From an uncultured Oxalobacteraceae bacterium (lineage in GTDB: Bacteria; Pseudomonadota; Gammaproteobacteria; Burkholderiales; Burkholderiaceae), in contig CAMLDH010000016.1 in NCBI GenBank assembly GCA_946478765.1, positions 1 through 25,207 on the forward strand: a stretch of DNA of 25,207 nucleotides, written 5' to 3'. This document shows, one piece after another, positions 7,930 through 14,340 of the stretch (position 1 is its first letter; each line of letters starts with the position of its first letter). The position numbers and the translations under genes are program-made. Under the pieces are notes generated by a model. That model did not search any database. It saw nothing but the letters and a program-made list of their open reading frames with translations, and had not been told where the DNA came from.

Positions 7930-8418
7930 ATGCGACTAACCATCGAACTTGTCCCGACAACGTGCTGGTACAGCAACGTCCGCTCAAACGTGTCTCCGAC
8001 AACGTGGGATAGCCTGCAAGACGTCGTTTTTAAGGAGGTTGGCCATCGATGCGAGATCTGTTCTGGTCGCGGCGACAAGCATCCGGTTGAATGCCACGAG
8101 ATTTGGCAATACGACGACCACAAACTTATTCAGCGCCTGGAACGACTGATCTCCCTGTGCCCTAAGTGCCACCAGGTAAAACACATTGGCCTTGCTTTGA
8201 AAACGGGTGAAACGAAGGCCGTCATCGCCTGGCTGGCCCACGTGAACCAGATTGCACCGGCACAGGCCCTCGCATATGCGCAGCATGCATTCAAGATCCA
8301 GGAGATCCGTTCCCGCTTCGATTGGAAGTTGGACCTGCAGGTCCTGAGGACGCGCTATGGCGTCAAATTGGATAAGTATGGGATCGAACAATCCCTAAAT
8401 ATGGGGACTAAAGTTTAA
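7930..8418 (+). CDS. HNH endonuclease
   Basis: 162 aa. The HNH/zinc site is clear: C41-x2-C44, the HE pair at 56-57 followed by IWQYDD, then LCPKCH with C77-x2-C80-H81 and H85. The segment before it (WDSLQDVVFKEVGHRCEICSGRG) is typical of small phage and plasmid HNH nucleases that cut or nick DNA with one metal ion. The ribosome binding site is poor and no good plus promoter was found. It is the only plus-strand gene in the first 15 kb and converges on the NADAR gene, with both stop codons sharing the sequence TTAA at 8415-8418. It could be a defence nuclease or a selfish element; neither can be decided here. Confidence 0.85.
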   Translation: MRLTIELVPTTCWYSNVRSNVSPTTWDSLQDVVFKEVGHRCEICSGRGDKHPVECHEIWQYDDHKLIQRLERLISLCPKCHQVKHIGLALKTGETKAVIAWLAHVNQIAPAQALAYAQHAFKIQEIRSRFDWKLDLQVLRTRYGVKLDKYGIEQSLNMGTKV

Positions 8419-8993
8419 AGGCAGACTGAATATTCCAGCTCTTCCATTTTACGCGGTAGCGATACATCGAGGTCAGCATCAACATGCTCAATGCCTCCGA
8501 TATCTCCACGTACACGCATCAGCATGCGCCCAAGATAATTTTGTCCTCGTCCGTTGACGATGCCCCAGCGGCGACCTGCGTCGTCATCGATCCGTCCGGC
8601 CTCTACTATTTCGGCGGCTCCGGTTGATAGGAGCAGTTGCTGCAAATCGTTGTGCTGGGCGAATTTCGCTTGCAGGCACCGCATCATCCACGGATACCGC
8701 AACCGGGACCACCCTGGACGCGTATGAAAGCCAAGCAAGGAATCGGCGACCCGTCCCATCACCAAGGCTGGATCGACATCAGCCGGCAATACGTGAGCTG
8801 TCAGTGCAACCAATGAAGGAGATGGTGCAGCAAGTAGCCAATCCCGCACACGTGCATCCCGTGGCTTCAGCGATTGGTACGCGTGCTCGACCGTCGGATA
8901 GCCGTTACCGCCGACCGTAATCTCCCGGCGAAACAAGTTACTAAACGCACCGTAAGGCTTCTCGTTTGACCGATAAAAAAAGATCGTGCTCAT
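8415..8993 (-). CDS. NADAR family protein (YbiA/RibX-like N-glycosidase fold)
   Basis: 192 aa from the ATG at 8993, which has AAAGGA 6 nt upstream; a longer frame to 9023 lacks a site. NADAR features are visible: FFYRSNEKPYGAFSNLF (5-21), the GYPTVEHAYQSLK helix with Glu36 (31-43), FHTRPGW (89-95), and the C-terminal signature RWGIVNGRGQNYLGRMLMRVR (142-162). Family members act on ADP-ribose-related N-glycosidic bonds; some remove ADP-ribose from guanine in DNA and serve as antitoxins to DarT toxins, others act in riboflavin-intermediate repair. No DarT partner is visible here. The convergent HNH gene is the nearest neighbour. The upstream gene, an unknown small membrane protein, ends 10 nt before it. 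Confidence 0.88.
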   Translation of the reverse strand: MSTIFFYRSNEKPYGAFSNLFRREITVGGNGYPTVEHAYQSLKPRDARVRDWLLAAPSPSLVALTAHVLPADVDPALVMGRVADSLLGFHTRPGWSRLRYPWMMRCLQAKFAQHNDLQQLLLSTGAAEIVEAGRIDDDAGRRWGIVNGRGQNYLGRMLMRVRGDIGGIEHVDADLDVSLPRKMEELEYSVCL

Positions 8994-9003
8994 GTTTTTC
9001 CTT

Positions 9004-9144
9004 TCAAAGCCGAAGCAATACACTTATGCCGAGCATCAACGAGCAAACAACCACGGCGGGGCGCAAGAAAATCAGCAGCCATACCCGCAGGTCCGGTGGC
9101 ATTTCGGAGCGACGCCGTTGCCTTGATAGAGAAGTGTTTGACAT
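9004..9144 (-). CDS. 46-aa small membrane protein
   Basis: A short ORF from ATG 9144 to TGA 9004, between the 54-aa gene (13 nt away) and the NADAR gene (10 nt away). The N-terminal 20 residues are Arg-rich (SLSRQRRRSE); residues 21-45 form one hydrophobic helix (VWLLIFLRPAVVVCSLMLGI). An AGGA sits 11 nt upstream and GGA directly before the ATG. No family is recognised. The positive-inside arrangement suggests an inner-membrane protein with a cytoplasmic N terminus. Confidence 0.55.
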   Translation of the reverse strand: MSNTSLSRQRRRSEMPPDLRVWLLIFLRPAVVVCSLMLGISVLLRL

Positions 9145-9157
9145 TTCCGTTTAATTC

Positions 9158-9322
9158 CTAGCTGTTCGATAGACGTAGTGAAGAGCAGTCCATGACTTGC
9201 AATCCGAACGCTCTGCCGTGCGCGAGTAGCAGTAGCATAGGATCATTTCCCAATGCTTCAACAATACGCCGCGCGACTGTCGCATCGGTGAACGACGCTT
9301 CGTTGGCAGATGGCATTTCCAT
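9158..9322 (-). CDS. 54-aa unknown protein
   Basis: ATG at 9322 with CCGAGG 5 nt upstream, 13 nt after the stop of the 175-aa gene. The frame stays open further up but overlaps that gene and has no better start. The protein has an amphipathic helix (DATVARRIVEALGNDPMLLLL) and ends CSSLRLSNS. No family is recognised. Its spacing makes it the second gene of a run ending with the NADAR gene. Confidence 0.6.
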   Translation of the reverse strand: MEMPSANEASFTDATVARRIVEALGNDPMLLLLAHGRAFGLQVMDCSSLRLSNS

Positions 9323-9335
9323 GTTTTCCTCGGAA

Positions 9336-9863
9336 TCAGGCCGAAGCCCAAGATTCATCAAAAACCGTGCGAGCCGTCAGCACGCGCTCGTGTTTCGCGC
9401 CGCACCACAGGCAGGTACGCACATCGCCAGCCACGCTGTACCGCTCTCCATCAATGAAATGCTGTTCATGCGTCGGATCGATTGCACAACGTCCAATTTG
9501 CATGTAGCGATCCCAAAATCCCTCCACCTCCTCCAAAGAACCGACTGCGCCGGGATAGCAGCCACGCTTTGCTTGCGAGCCATTGCACAGCACGGCCATG
9601 AGCAGAGCGCCGGAAAAATCGGTGTCGCCTTCAAACTGATTGTAATGACATCCGATCATCAATGTGCCTGCGCCGTACATCTGCGCGAGTTTTGAGTTTG
9701 GCAGTATGCGATACACTGCCTCCGCAACACCACCGTCACGGTACGCATGCCCCTCGGTTCGCGTCCAGCGGTGCAGATTCGGCGAAAAAGCCGCCGACAA
9801 TGACGGGGCAATGTCTTTCAACGTCATGGTCGGATGGCCGACTTGAATAGCAATCGTTGTCAT
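9336..9863 (-). CDS. 175-aa unknown protein with C-terminal CxxC
   Basis: ATG at 9863 preceded by AAGGGA 7 nt away. It has a Gly/His-rich middle (GTLMIGCHYNQFEGDTDFSG, about 66-85) and a C-terminal CLWCGAKHER (C151, C154) with C126 and H132/H135 nearby, which could bind zinc. No family is recognised. It leads a four-gene minus-strand run: this gene, the 54-aa gene, the small membrane protein and NADAR. The run has gaps of only 10-13 nt, so they are probably one operon. Confidence 0.75.
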   Translation of the reverse strand: MTTIAIQVGHPTMTLKDIAPSLSAAFSPNLHRWTRTEGHAYRDGGVAEAVYRILPNSKLAQMYGAGTLMIGCHYNQFEGDTDFSGALLMAVLCNGSQAKRGCYPGAVGSLEEVEGFWDRYMQIGRCAIDPTHEQHFIDGERYSVAGDVRTCLWCGAKHERVLTARTVFDESWASA

Positions 9864-9881
9864 GGAATTTTCCCTTCTGAT

Positions 9882-9955
9882 TTACTTCATCAAGCCGTGC
9901 TCGCGGCAGAAATATCCTCTTGCAAAATCCGACCACGCCTAAACATTCGCTCCAT
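9882..9955 (-). pseudogene. Frameshifted 24-aa-class small gene
   Basis: From ATG 9955 the frame reads MERMFRRG and then diverges. The -1 frame immediately continues as WSDFARGYFCREHGLMK to a TAA at 9882, a protein-like ending that fills the space up to the ribosome binding site of the next gene. The total length is not a multiple of three. A missing base near 9934-9940 would restore one small protein. It is a short call made on reading-frame appearance only. Confidence 0.35.
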
Positions 9956-9973
9956 CGGCTTTTACTTGCCCGT

Positions 9974-10228
9974 TTAATCGGGGAACGGGCCTTTGCATTC
10001 ATTTAACGGCTTGCGCAGCTTGCGTGCAAGCCAAGTGAAAAATGCACCCGCTCCCAGGATGGCCATTCCCCAGGCGATAGAATTCAAAGACTCAGCAAGG
10101 AGGCCTGAGTAAAACTTCGGTCCCAAAAATAGTCCCGCGGAAATTAGCCCACTTCCGATCCACACAGTCAGCAAAAAAAGCGAAATTCCATCTTTTTCAA
10201 AATCGGCTGTATCTGATTTTATGTTCAT
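9974..10228 (-). CDS. 84-aa protein with two predicted membrane helices
   Basis: ATG at 10228, 4 nt after the stop of the upstream gene, with GAGG just before it. Hydrophobic segments at about 15-35 (SLFLLTVWIGSGLISAGLFL) and 49-67 (NSIAWGMAILGAGAFFTWL) are followed by a basic stretch (ARKLRK). The N terminus is acidic and polar. No family is recognised. Confidence 0.65.
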   Translation of the reverse strand: MNIKSDTADFEKDGISLFLLTVWIGSGLISAGLFLGPKFYSGLLAESLNSIAWGMAILGAGAFFTWLARKLRKPLNECKGPFPD

Positions 10229-10232
10229 TTCC

Positions 10233-10487
10233 TCAGCCCACTTTCGTAGTGGATGCCAGCGGCTTACGCTGCTCCGCGCCGGTCAGAACGGCACCGTGGG
10301 GTCCGAATGAAAACGATAGAACACCACTACGGACGCGCACATCATTCTGACTGGTGCCGATGGGTTGCGATCGCATCATATCGACCATTTCGACTTCGGT
10401 AACTTCGGTGCCGATCCTCGCTTGAATTTCGCTTTGCTCCATGATGCTTCCTTTATCAGAAATCAGTGAAGTAATTCCGTTTTTCAT
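10233..10487 (-). CDS. 84-aa unknown protein with two good starts
   Basis: ATG 10487 has AAGGAAG 6-7 nt upstream. An in-frame ATG at 10442 also has AAAGGA 8 nt upstream, so a 69-aa product is equally possible. The sequence is acidic early (QARIGTEVTEVEMVDMM) and basic near the end (GAEQRKPLASTTKVG), with no membrane segment and no recognised family. It ends 4 nt before the two-helix membrane protein gene. Confidence 0.6.
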   Translation of the reverse strand: MKNGITSLISDKGSIMEQSEIQARIGTEVTEVEMVDMMRSQPIGTSQNDVRVRSGVLSFSFGPHGAVLTGAEQRKPLASTTKVG

Positions 10488-10524
10488 GAGGACTTCCTTC
10501 CCTTTTGTGATTTGTACCTGGTTG

Positions 10525-10776
10525 TTATCGTGGTGAGCTTGTGGCTGTTCTTTGTTCGTTATTCTGCCCTGGCCAATGACGGTCGTTCAGCAAGGCGAGC
10601 TGTGCTGCCTCGTCGCAGCGCTCCCACAATTCAACCACCACCCTGAAGCGCCCGATCCGGTCCAATTGGGTCAAATCGTGCTCAGTAATCGCCGCCTTCG
10701 CCGAGAGTTCGGAAATGACCTTGTCATGCCCGGCATACAAGACCACAAGTTCATCACGTGATGGAATGCGGGACAT
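10525..10776 (-). CDS. 83-aa unknown protein
   Basis: ATG at 10776 with TAGG 6 nt upstream; a TTG at 10791 in frame would overlap the gene before it by 8 nt. It is a mostly helical, charged protein (SRDELVVLYAGHDKVISEL, then LTQLDRIGRFRVVVELWERC), ending in a Ser/Thr/Arg-rich tail. No family is recognised. The next gene downstream starts 37 nt later. Confidence 0.6.
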   Translation of the reverse strand: MSRIPSRDELVVLYAGHDKVISELSAKAAITEHDLTQLDRIGRFRVVVELWERCDEAAQLALLNDRHWPGQNNEQRTATSSPR

Positions 10777-10783
10777 TGCAGGC

Positions 10784-10936
10784 CTAGTCAATAATCAGAA
10801 CTGAGACGAACGCCTGGCGGCCGCCGCCAACGGACGCCAAGACCTGAAGACCGTTCGTGGTTTTGCGCATGTACGCAGGGATACGAACCCAGTCGCACTT
10901 TTTCATCCGGATCCCTGTAAAATTGCTGTCATTCAT
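10784..10936 (-). CDS. 50-aa basic unknown protein under the GTGCAC operator promoter
   Basis: ATG at 10936 with GTGGAG 7 nt upstream; ATGs at 10942 and 10951 are too close to that site, and the frame further up runs through a leader hairpin and promoter. The product begins MNDSNFTGIRMKKCDWVRIP and contains a conserved-looking beta segment (GLQVLASVGGGRQAFVSVL). No family is recognised. It is the first gene after the palindrome-bearing promoter at 11028-11056, with a leader of about 85 nt that includes the hairpin at 10965-10998. Confidence 0.6.
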   Translation of the reverse strand: MNDSNFTGIRMKKCDWVRIPAYMRKTTNGLQVLASVGGGRQAFVSVLIID

Positions 10937-10964
10937 TTTCATACTCCACATAGTGAATTTGAAA

Positions 10965-10998
10965 GAAGCCCGATAAGGTTGCCGCCCTATCGGGCTTC
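10965..10998. terminator. 11-bp perfect hairpin in the 5' leader (possible attenuator)
   Basis: GAAGCCCGATA and TATCGGGCTTC form a perfect 11-bp stem around a 12-nt loop. Read on the minus strand it lies between the promoter at 11028-11056 and the ATG at 10936 and is followed by TTTC. Read on the plus strand it is followed by GCTTTTT. It may be an attenuator of the minus transcript or a plus-strand terminator. Confidence 0.45.
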
Positions 10999-11027
10999 GC
11001 TTTTTGCGATATCGCGAACTAAAACTA

Positions 11028-11056
11028 ATTATGGTGCACTTGTGCACCATATGCAA
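11028..11056 (-). promoter_or_regulatory. Promoter with GGTGCAC-TT-GTGCACC palindrome in its spacer (copy 1)
   Basis: On the minus strand TTGCAT (11051-11056) and CATAAT (11028-11033) are exactly 17 nt apart. The spacer is almost wholly the palindrome ATGGTGCAC-N2-GTGCACCAT (11031-11050, 9-bp arms). A protein bound here would block RNA polymerase. Copies 2 and 3 are at 15400-15428 and 18726-18754. Confidence 0.75.
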
Positions 11057-11101
11057 GGAATTTTTTACCGATTTATTCTGCGAGCTTCGCTCCAGTCTGC
11101 G
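11030..11101 (-). repeat. 72-bp dispersed repeat, copy A (gene 3' end plus promoter)
   Basis: Matches 18728-18799 at 63 of 72 positions with no gaps; all nine differences are transitions. It covers the last 12 codons of the gene ending at 11065 plus the promoter/operator. The encoded C termini are in different frames in the two copies, so conservation is at the DNA level. Confidence 0.85.
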
Positions 11102-11304
11102 ATCTTGGAAGACAGCTGTAGGTACTCTACGCTTCCTGCCTGGCCCAACTCTTCAAGCACCTTCAACCGGTCATGTGTGGTGCTAATCGCGTCCTCTATC
11201 GCCAGCAGCAGCCGATGTTGAGGTGAGCGCGTATCACGCCGGCGCACGCTCTCGATCACCTGGCGCGTCAGGACCCTGGCGTAGATATCTTGATTACCAG
11301 TCAT
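11065..11304 (-). CDS. 79-aa helical unknown protein
   Basis: ATG at 11304 overlaps the TGA of the upstream Cys-rich gene (ATGA), so translation is probably coupled. It is a charged, mainly helical protein (ARVLTRQVIESVRRRDTR, then LLLAIEDAISTTHDRLKVLEEL) with a coiled-coil-like central part. No family is recognised. Its 3' end lies within the 72-bp repeat that also carries the next promoter. Confidence 0.65.
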   Translation of the reverse strand: MTGNQDIYARVLTRQVIESVRRRDTRSPQHRLLLAIEDAISTTHDRLKVLEELGQAGSVEYLQLSSKIADWSEARRINR

Positions 11305-11486
11305 GGGACACGAATCTCGCGATCGCCCTTGTCCCACGCTTCGGCCAGATCAGGACAGGAACTGCAAACTCCGCGGCCTTTCGGATAATCCACTCGTAGC
11401 CAATGACATGGCACGCAATCCGGTTCGTCACAGCACGCATGGGAATCCGTGCATCCGCAGCCTATACATGTGGCTTCGTCGAACAT
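11301..11486 (-). CDS. 61-aa cysteine-rich zinc-binding-like protein
   Basis: ATG at 11486 with AAAGGA 8 nt upstream; the longer frame to 11528 overlaps the upstream gene. Nine cysteines lie at 7, 10, 12, 18, 19, 24, 27, 41 and 44, in the pattern CIGCGCTDSHACC ... CVPCHWLRVD ... GVCSSCPDL. This CxxCGCTDxxAC ... GVCSxC layout is familiar from small phage and plasmid proteins of unknown function and probably binds one or two zinc ions. The C terminus is acidic. It lies between two genes it overlaps or nearly touches. Confidence 0.75.
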   Translation of the reverse strand: MFDEATCIGCGCTDSHACCDEPDCVPCHWLRVDYPKGRGVCSSCPDLAEAWDKGDREIRVP

Positions 11487-11497
11487 GATGAATCCTT

Positions 11498-11938
11498 TCA
11501 AGATTTCATTTTCTGGTTCCGCAACCACTGATGGTCATTCTCCGAATAGAGGTCCCAAATACATCCGTCAAGTGCATAGACACTCCCAAACCACTCCGGA
11601 GACCGCCACACGACATTAGGCACCGAATAGGTTTCCTCGGCATCGCTGACCGCCTGCCGCAGCTCATCCTCTTGCGGAGATTCGTTGCCCAGCTCCGCCT
11701 TGAACAGCGCCTTTGCCAACTCGGGCTTTTGAACAGCTATCGCGATCATCATTTGATGGTGTCGATCAGCGCCAAGGAACGGACCGTCACCAGCCAACTC
11801 ATCACTATGTTTGCCGTGCTCCCAATAGTCGCGGATCACGGAACGGCCCAGTTCAGCCAGATCAGCTCGAACTCCTTGAGCGACAGCGCTCTCGTACCAG
11901 GCTTCCCATACGTTCACACCCGAGGCTCCTCTGCTCAT
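11498..11938 (-). CDS. 146-aa unknown protein
   Basis: ATG at 11938 overlaps the stop of the upstream gene (ATGA at 11935-11938). It is an acidic soluble protein with many Trp residues (VWEAWYESAVAQGV, RSPEWFGSVYALDGCIWDLY) and a helical middle (HHQMMIAIAVQKPELAKALF). No family is recognised. The run of four genes from 12180 to 11065 is joined by overlaps or short gaps and is likely one operon feeding toward the repeat at 11030-11101. Confidence 0.7.
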   Translation of the reverse strand: MSRGASGVNVWEAWYESAVAQGVRADLAELGRSVIRDYWEHGKHSDELAGDGPFLGADRHHQMMIAIAVQKPELAKALFKAELGNESPQEDELRQAVSDAEETYSVPNVVWRSPEWFGSVYALDGCIWDLYSENDHQWLRNQKMKS

Positions 11939-12180
11939 GCGGCTTTCTTTCCTTTTCTCAGAACTTTCTGTGCATGCGCTAACACCTTATCCGGACACGG
12001 ACGACGGCGCTTGCTGTCATGCGCTGCCAGGTAGGACTTCCATGTGCTTTCTGCGATCGGGAAGGCCTGGCCATCGTTCACCATCTCCAAGGCCCTTGCC
12101 TGTGTGAGGCTCATTGATTCGATTAACTTGCGGAGTTCGGTACCGTTATCTTTGACCGGCTCTTTAGTTTGCTTTGCCAT
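11935..12180 (-). CDS. 81-aa basic protein, possible HTH
   Basis: ATG at 12180; an in-frame TTG at 12192 also exists and neither has a good ribosome binding site. The N terminus is Lys-rich (AKQTKEPVKDNGTELRKL). It is followed by a helical segment (IESMSLTQARALEMVN) and a basic end (SKRRRPCPDKVLAHAQKVLR), an arrangement seen in small plasmid DNA-binding proteins with an XRE-like fold; that reading is tentative. The 129 nt upstream contain AT-rich sequence but no promoter I can define with confidence. Confidence 0.6.
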   Translation of the reverse strand: MAKQTKEPVKDNGTELRKLIESMSLTQARALEMVNDGQAFPIAESTWKSYLAAHDSKRRRPCPDKVLAHAQKVLRKGKKAA

Positions 12181-12309
12181 TGGGGACTTCAATCAAAAAA
12201 AATTTTAGAAATTGGCTTGTCTCTCAGATCAAAGCTCATACCCTTTTTCAAAGCTGTATATAAGCAATTGGTGAAGGAATTTTGCTGGCAAATCTTCTCA
12301 AACCAGTGA

Positions 12310-12600
12310 CTACGATTCATTATCAGCATCGTTCGGCGCTATTCCGGCTTTATAGAGGTAAAACCGCGCCCTTAGACGTAGTGCATCCGCACATTCCGGT
12401 CCCACGGTATAAGGCCCGTCTCGTTCTTCATCTGGTATACCGCCAAAATCATGAAACTCGCCGCCAATGCGGAAGTCTTGAAACACCTGCACCGGATTAC
12501 CCTTTATCTGCTTACCACATCGAAGACAGCGAATGCCGCCATCATTGGCTTTCTCATTCCCTTTAATGAACAACGGCGGTAATGTTGCTTCGGTCTGCAT
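12310..12600 (-). CDS. 96-aa unknown protein with CxxC motif
   Basis: ATG at 12600, 4 nt after the stop of the frameshifted gene upstream, with AAAGG almost touching the start. A possible zinc knuckle is CLRCGKQIKG (C25, C28) with C70 in YTVGPECADAL further on. The middle is Gly/Phe-rich (FRIGGEFHDFGGIPDEERDG). No family is recognised. The last 20 residues are polar and acidic. Confidence 0.65.
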   Translation of the reverse strand: MQTEATLPPLFIKGNEKANDGGIRCLRCGKQIKGNPVQVFQDFRIGGEFHDFGGIPDEERDGPYTVGPECADALRLRARFYLYKAGIAPNDADNES

Positions 12601-12604
12601 TCCT

Positions 12605-12830
12605 TTAAAGCCCTAGTTGTTCCGTTATAGCCTTGCCGCTCGGCGTCGAGGACCAGCACCCCTGCGCATCCTTCTGCACAAGGCCCATGCGATTCAGTGC
12701 CATCATGGTATCCACGTTACAGATCCGCGCGCCGTTCACTGTAATGCTCGCCCCGTTACCAGGGGAGGGAGGCAGTCCATCCCTTCCCGACCCACTTCAT
12801 AACCCGCTTTTGAGCTTCGCTAAGTTGCAC
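12605..12830 (-). pseudogene. Frameshifted small winged-helix-like protein gene
   Basis: GTG 12830 follows AAGGA, 7 nt away, and opens a frame (QLSEAQKRVMKWVGKGW) that stops at TAA 12756. The +1 frame continues as GNGASITVNGARICNVDT, MMALNRMGLVQKDAQG and TPSGKAITEQLGL to TAA 12605. Together they form a typical 74-aa winged-helix-like small protein (helices, then a GLVQK..GCW.ST wing). The shift occurs in CTCCCTCCCC near 12761-12772. Alternatives are a sequencing error in the C tract or a programmed +1 shift at CCC-TGG; decay seems simplest. Confidence 0.6.
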
Positions 12831-12845
12831 TGTGGTTTCCTTGAA

Positions 12846-12929
12846 TCAGTCGATGCTCTTCATGGTGCCAGCTTTGCTGCGCGGCGCAGGTCGCTCCCTG
12901 CTGGCATTGTCCTGGCCCTCGCAATTCAT
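12846..12929 (-). CDS. 27-aa small protein
   Basis: ATG 12929 is preceded by AAGGA at 7 nt and the ORF ends with TGA at 12846, 15 nt before the next gene's GTG start with its own AAGGA. The peptide is polar and basic (MNCEGQDNASRERPAPRS). Support is only the ribosome binding site and operon-like spacing; no family is recognised. Confidence 0.4.
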   Translation of the reverse strand: MNCEGQDNASRERPAPRSKAGTMKSID

Positions 12930-12972
12930 GCGTTTTCCTTATGTCCGGTCGTGATACCGCTTCCTTGTTACT

Positions 12973-13565
12973 TCAATTCTTGCTCATGCAGGTGGTGACT
13001 ACCGACTTCCAGTCTCCGACATAGCTGGACACACCGCTTTCAGCTTTAAATTTTCGCGGTCGCCGATTTGCCCAATCGACCATTCCATCAAAAGCTGACG
13101 ACGCAAAGAACGCATAGGCCCCTTGAATTCGATGTTCGTGTTCACTTCCGATTGGCACTCCGAAGGTTACGGCGAATGCTCGCCGTCCTGCATCGGACAA
13201 CTGGGACAGATCAATGCGGCCTTCATTCGCTGAATATTTACAGACCATCCAAATTTTAGGCGTGTCGTGCCCGCCGAAACGTTTTGCTAGGTGGATTGAG
13301 GCCACTCCCAATTGGCACCAGTCCCCACGATCCTTGCGGGTGACATAGGGGTCGGTTCCGGCGTAAGCTTGAAAACGAACCCCTTCGATTGTGACGTCGT
13401 AATAGACATCGCCCGCGGATCGTTAAGCGATACGTCAGCAATTCCCTGCTGCATCAGCGAGGTAAAGTACGCTCTCGCGTGCGTGATGCCCTCTGAGGCC
13501 TTATCTGGTAAATCGGGGATATTGCGCATGATAGGTTCGCCACGTTGGCCGGTGAAAATCGTCAT
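12973..13565 (-). pseudogene. About 197-aa unknown protein, split by a frameshift
   Basis: ATG 13565 opens a frame reading TIFTGQRGEPIMRNIPDLP... to DVSLNDPR. At CCGCGGGCGATG (13408-13418) the coding character moves to the -1 frame: GDVYYDVTIEGVRFQAY, then GTDPYVTRKDRGDWCQL and onward to the stop at 12973. The first frame ends at 13287, and the second has no ribosome binding site or ATG start of its own near there. One missing base would join them. No family is recognised; the C-terminal half contains FFASSAFDGMVDWANRRP. The DNA should be rechecked before calling it dead. Confidence 0.65.
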
Positions 13566-13585
13566 CTGGTTTTCCTCTTTACTGA

Positions 13586-13792
13586 TTACATGCCAGGCAT
13601 CCGAAGATGTGGAGTGCGGATTTTTGCCAACGATGCAACCGTATCACCATTGCCTGTCCAGTTGTCGTTCACAATATCGACGGCGTTATTTTCTTCGATG
13701 CCATCCTCCATCAACAGCCGAACAGCCCGATTCAAAAGGTCAAGATCATCGCTTGTAAAGCCCTCGGTGTTATCTGCTGTGAACATTGTCAT
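13586..13792 (-). CDS. 68-aa acidic unknown protein
   Basis: ATG 13792 with AAGGA 4-5 nt upstream; a second ATG two codons on is also possible. It is strongly acidic in the first half (TSDDLDLLNRAVRLLMEDGI, then EENNAVDIVNDNW) with an amphipathic helix; the end is basic (IRTPHLRMPGM). No family is recognised. It sits 6 nt after the stop of the 129-aa gene and 20 nt before the frameshifted 197-aa gene. Confidence 0.65.
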   Translation of the reverse strand: MTMFTADNTEGFTSDDLDLLNRAVRLLMEDGIEENNAVDIVNDNWTGNGDTVASLAKIRTPHLRMPGM

Positions 13793-13798
13793 TTTTCC

Positions 13799-14188
13799 TT
13801 AGCTTTGCAGCGCTGTACGCGCACTTCTCTTAAACGAACCAATTTCATGACATGAGCAGCATGTCCGGCGTGCTTTAGATAAGCCGATTACTGCCCATTC
13901 CAGTTCCCCAATAATTGAATCCTGGCTACGATTCGCAATCCAATTGCGAACTCTGAACGCCTTTAGACATCCGCTATAGCCTAACTCCGAATTGTCGCGA
14001 TCAAGCATTCGCAGAAACTCTCTTGCTTGATCTAAGTCGGTCACATTTGGGGTAATCACGTAGCGCTCAAAATGCTTGTCCTTTACGTATTCGTGGGGAT
14101 AACGAAATATGCCGGCTTCACGCAACGCCCGATCCACATCATCTAATGATGAATTAAGTTTTACGTTCTGAGCATTCAAACCGAACAC
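13799..14188 (-). CDS. 129-aa unknown protein
   Basis: GTG 14188 chosen because AAGGA lies 8 nt upstream; the in-frame ATG at 14221 has no site. It overlaps the 40-aa gene by 13 nt. Mixed charged protein (DDVDRALREAGIFRYPHEY, DLDQAREFLRMLDRDNSEL) with a CCSCHEIG cluster near the end and a basic tail (FKRSARTALQS). No family is recognised. Confidence 0.6.
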   Translation of the reverse strand: MFGLNAQNVKLNSSLDDVDRALREAGIFRYPHEYVKDKHFERYVITPNVTDLDQAREFLRMLDRDNSELGYSGCLKAFRVRNWIANRSQDSIIGELEWAVIGLSKARRTCCSCHEIGSFKRSARTALQS

Positions 14189-14298
14189 GTTAGTTTTCCT
14201 TCGATCAACATGTCCCAGCATTGCACTACTTTGCCCACCGTTTCCAAGATGGCGTTTGGTTCAGTGACCATAGGCTTGGTATCAGGCAGAACAAGCAT
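14176..14298 (-). CDS. 40-aa unknown protein
   Basis: ATG 14298 preceded by AGGGG at 6-7 nt; it ends with TGA at 14176 inside the next gene. The peptide (MLVLPDTKPMVTEPNAIL, then ETVGKVVQCWDMLIEGKL) reads like a folded small protein. The strong ribosome binding site and the 13-nt overlap with the next gene support it. No family is recognised. Confidence 0.6.
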   Translation of the reverse strand: MLVLPDTKPMVTEPNAILETVGKVVQCWDMLIEGKLTCSV

Positions 14299-14340
14299 AT
14301 GTATCCCCTGTTGGTAGCGAAGAATAAATTTTTTCCTAGA

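Noticed and set aside
9972..9994. Terminator from the GCCCGTT/AACGGGC hairpin at the end of the 84-aa membrane protein gene
   Set aside because: No T run follows on the minus strand and the stem overlaps the coding end.
12633..12998. 121-codon plus-strand frame in an apparent gap
   Set aside because: No ribosome binding site and low-complexity content; the minus strand carries a frameshifted gene and a small ORF here.
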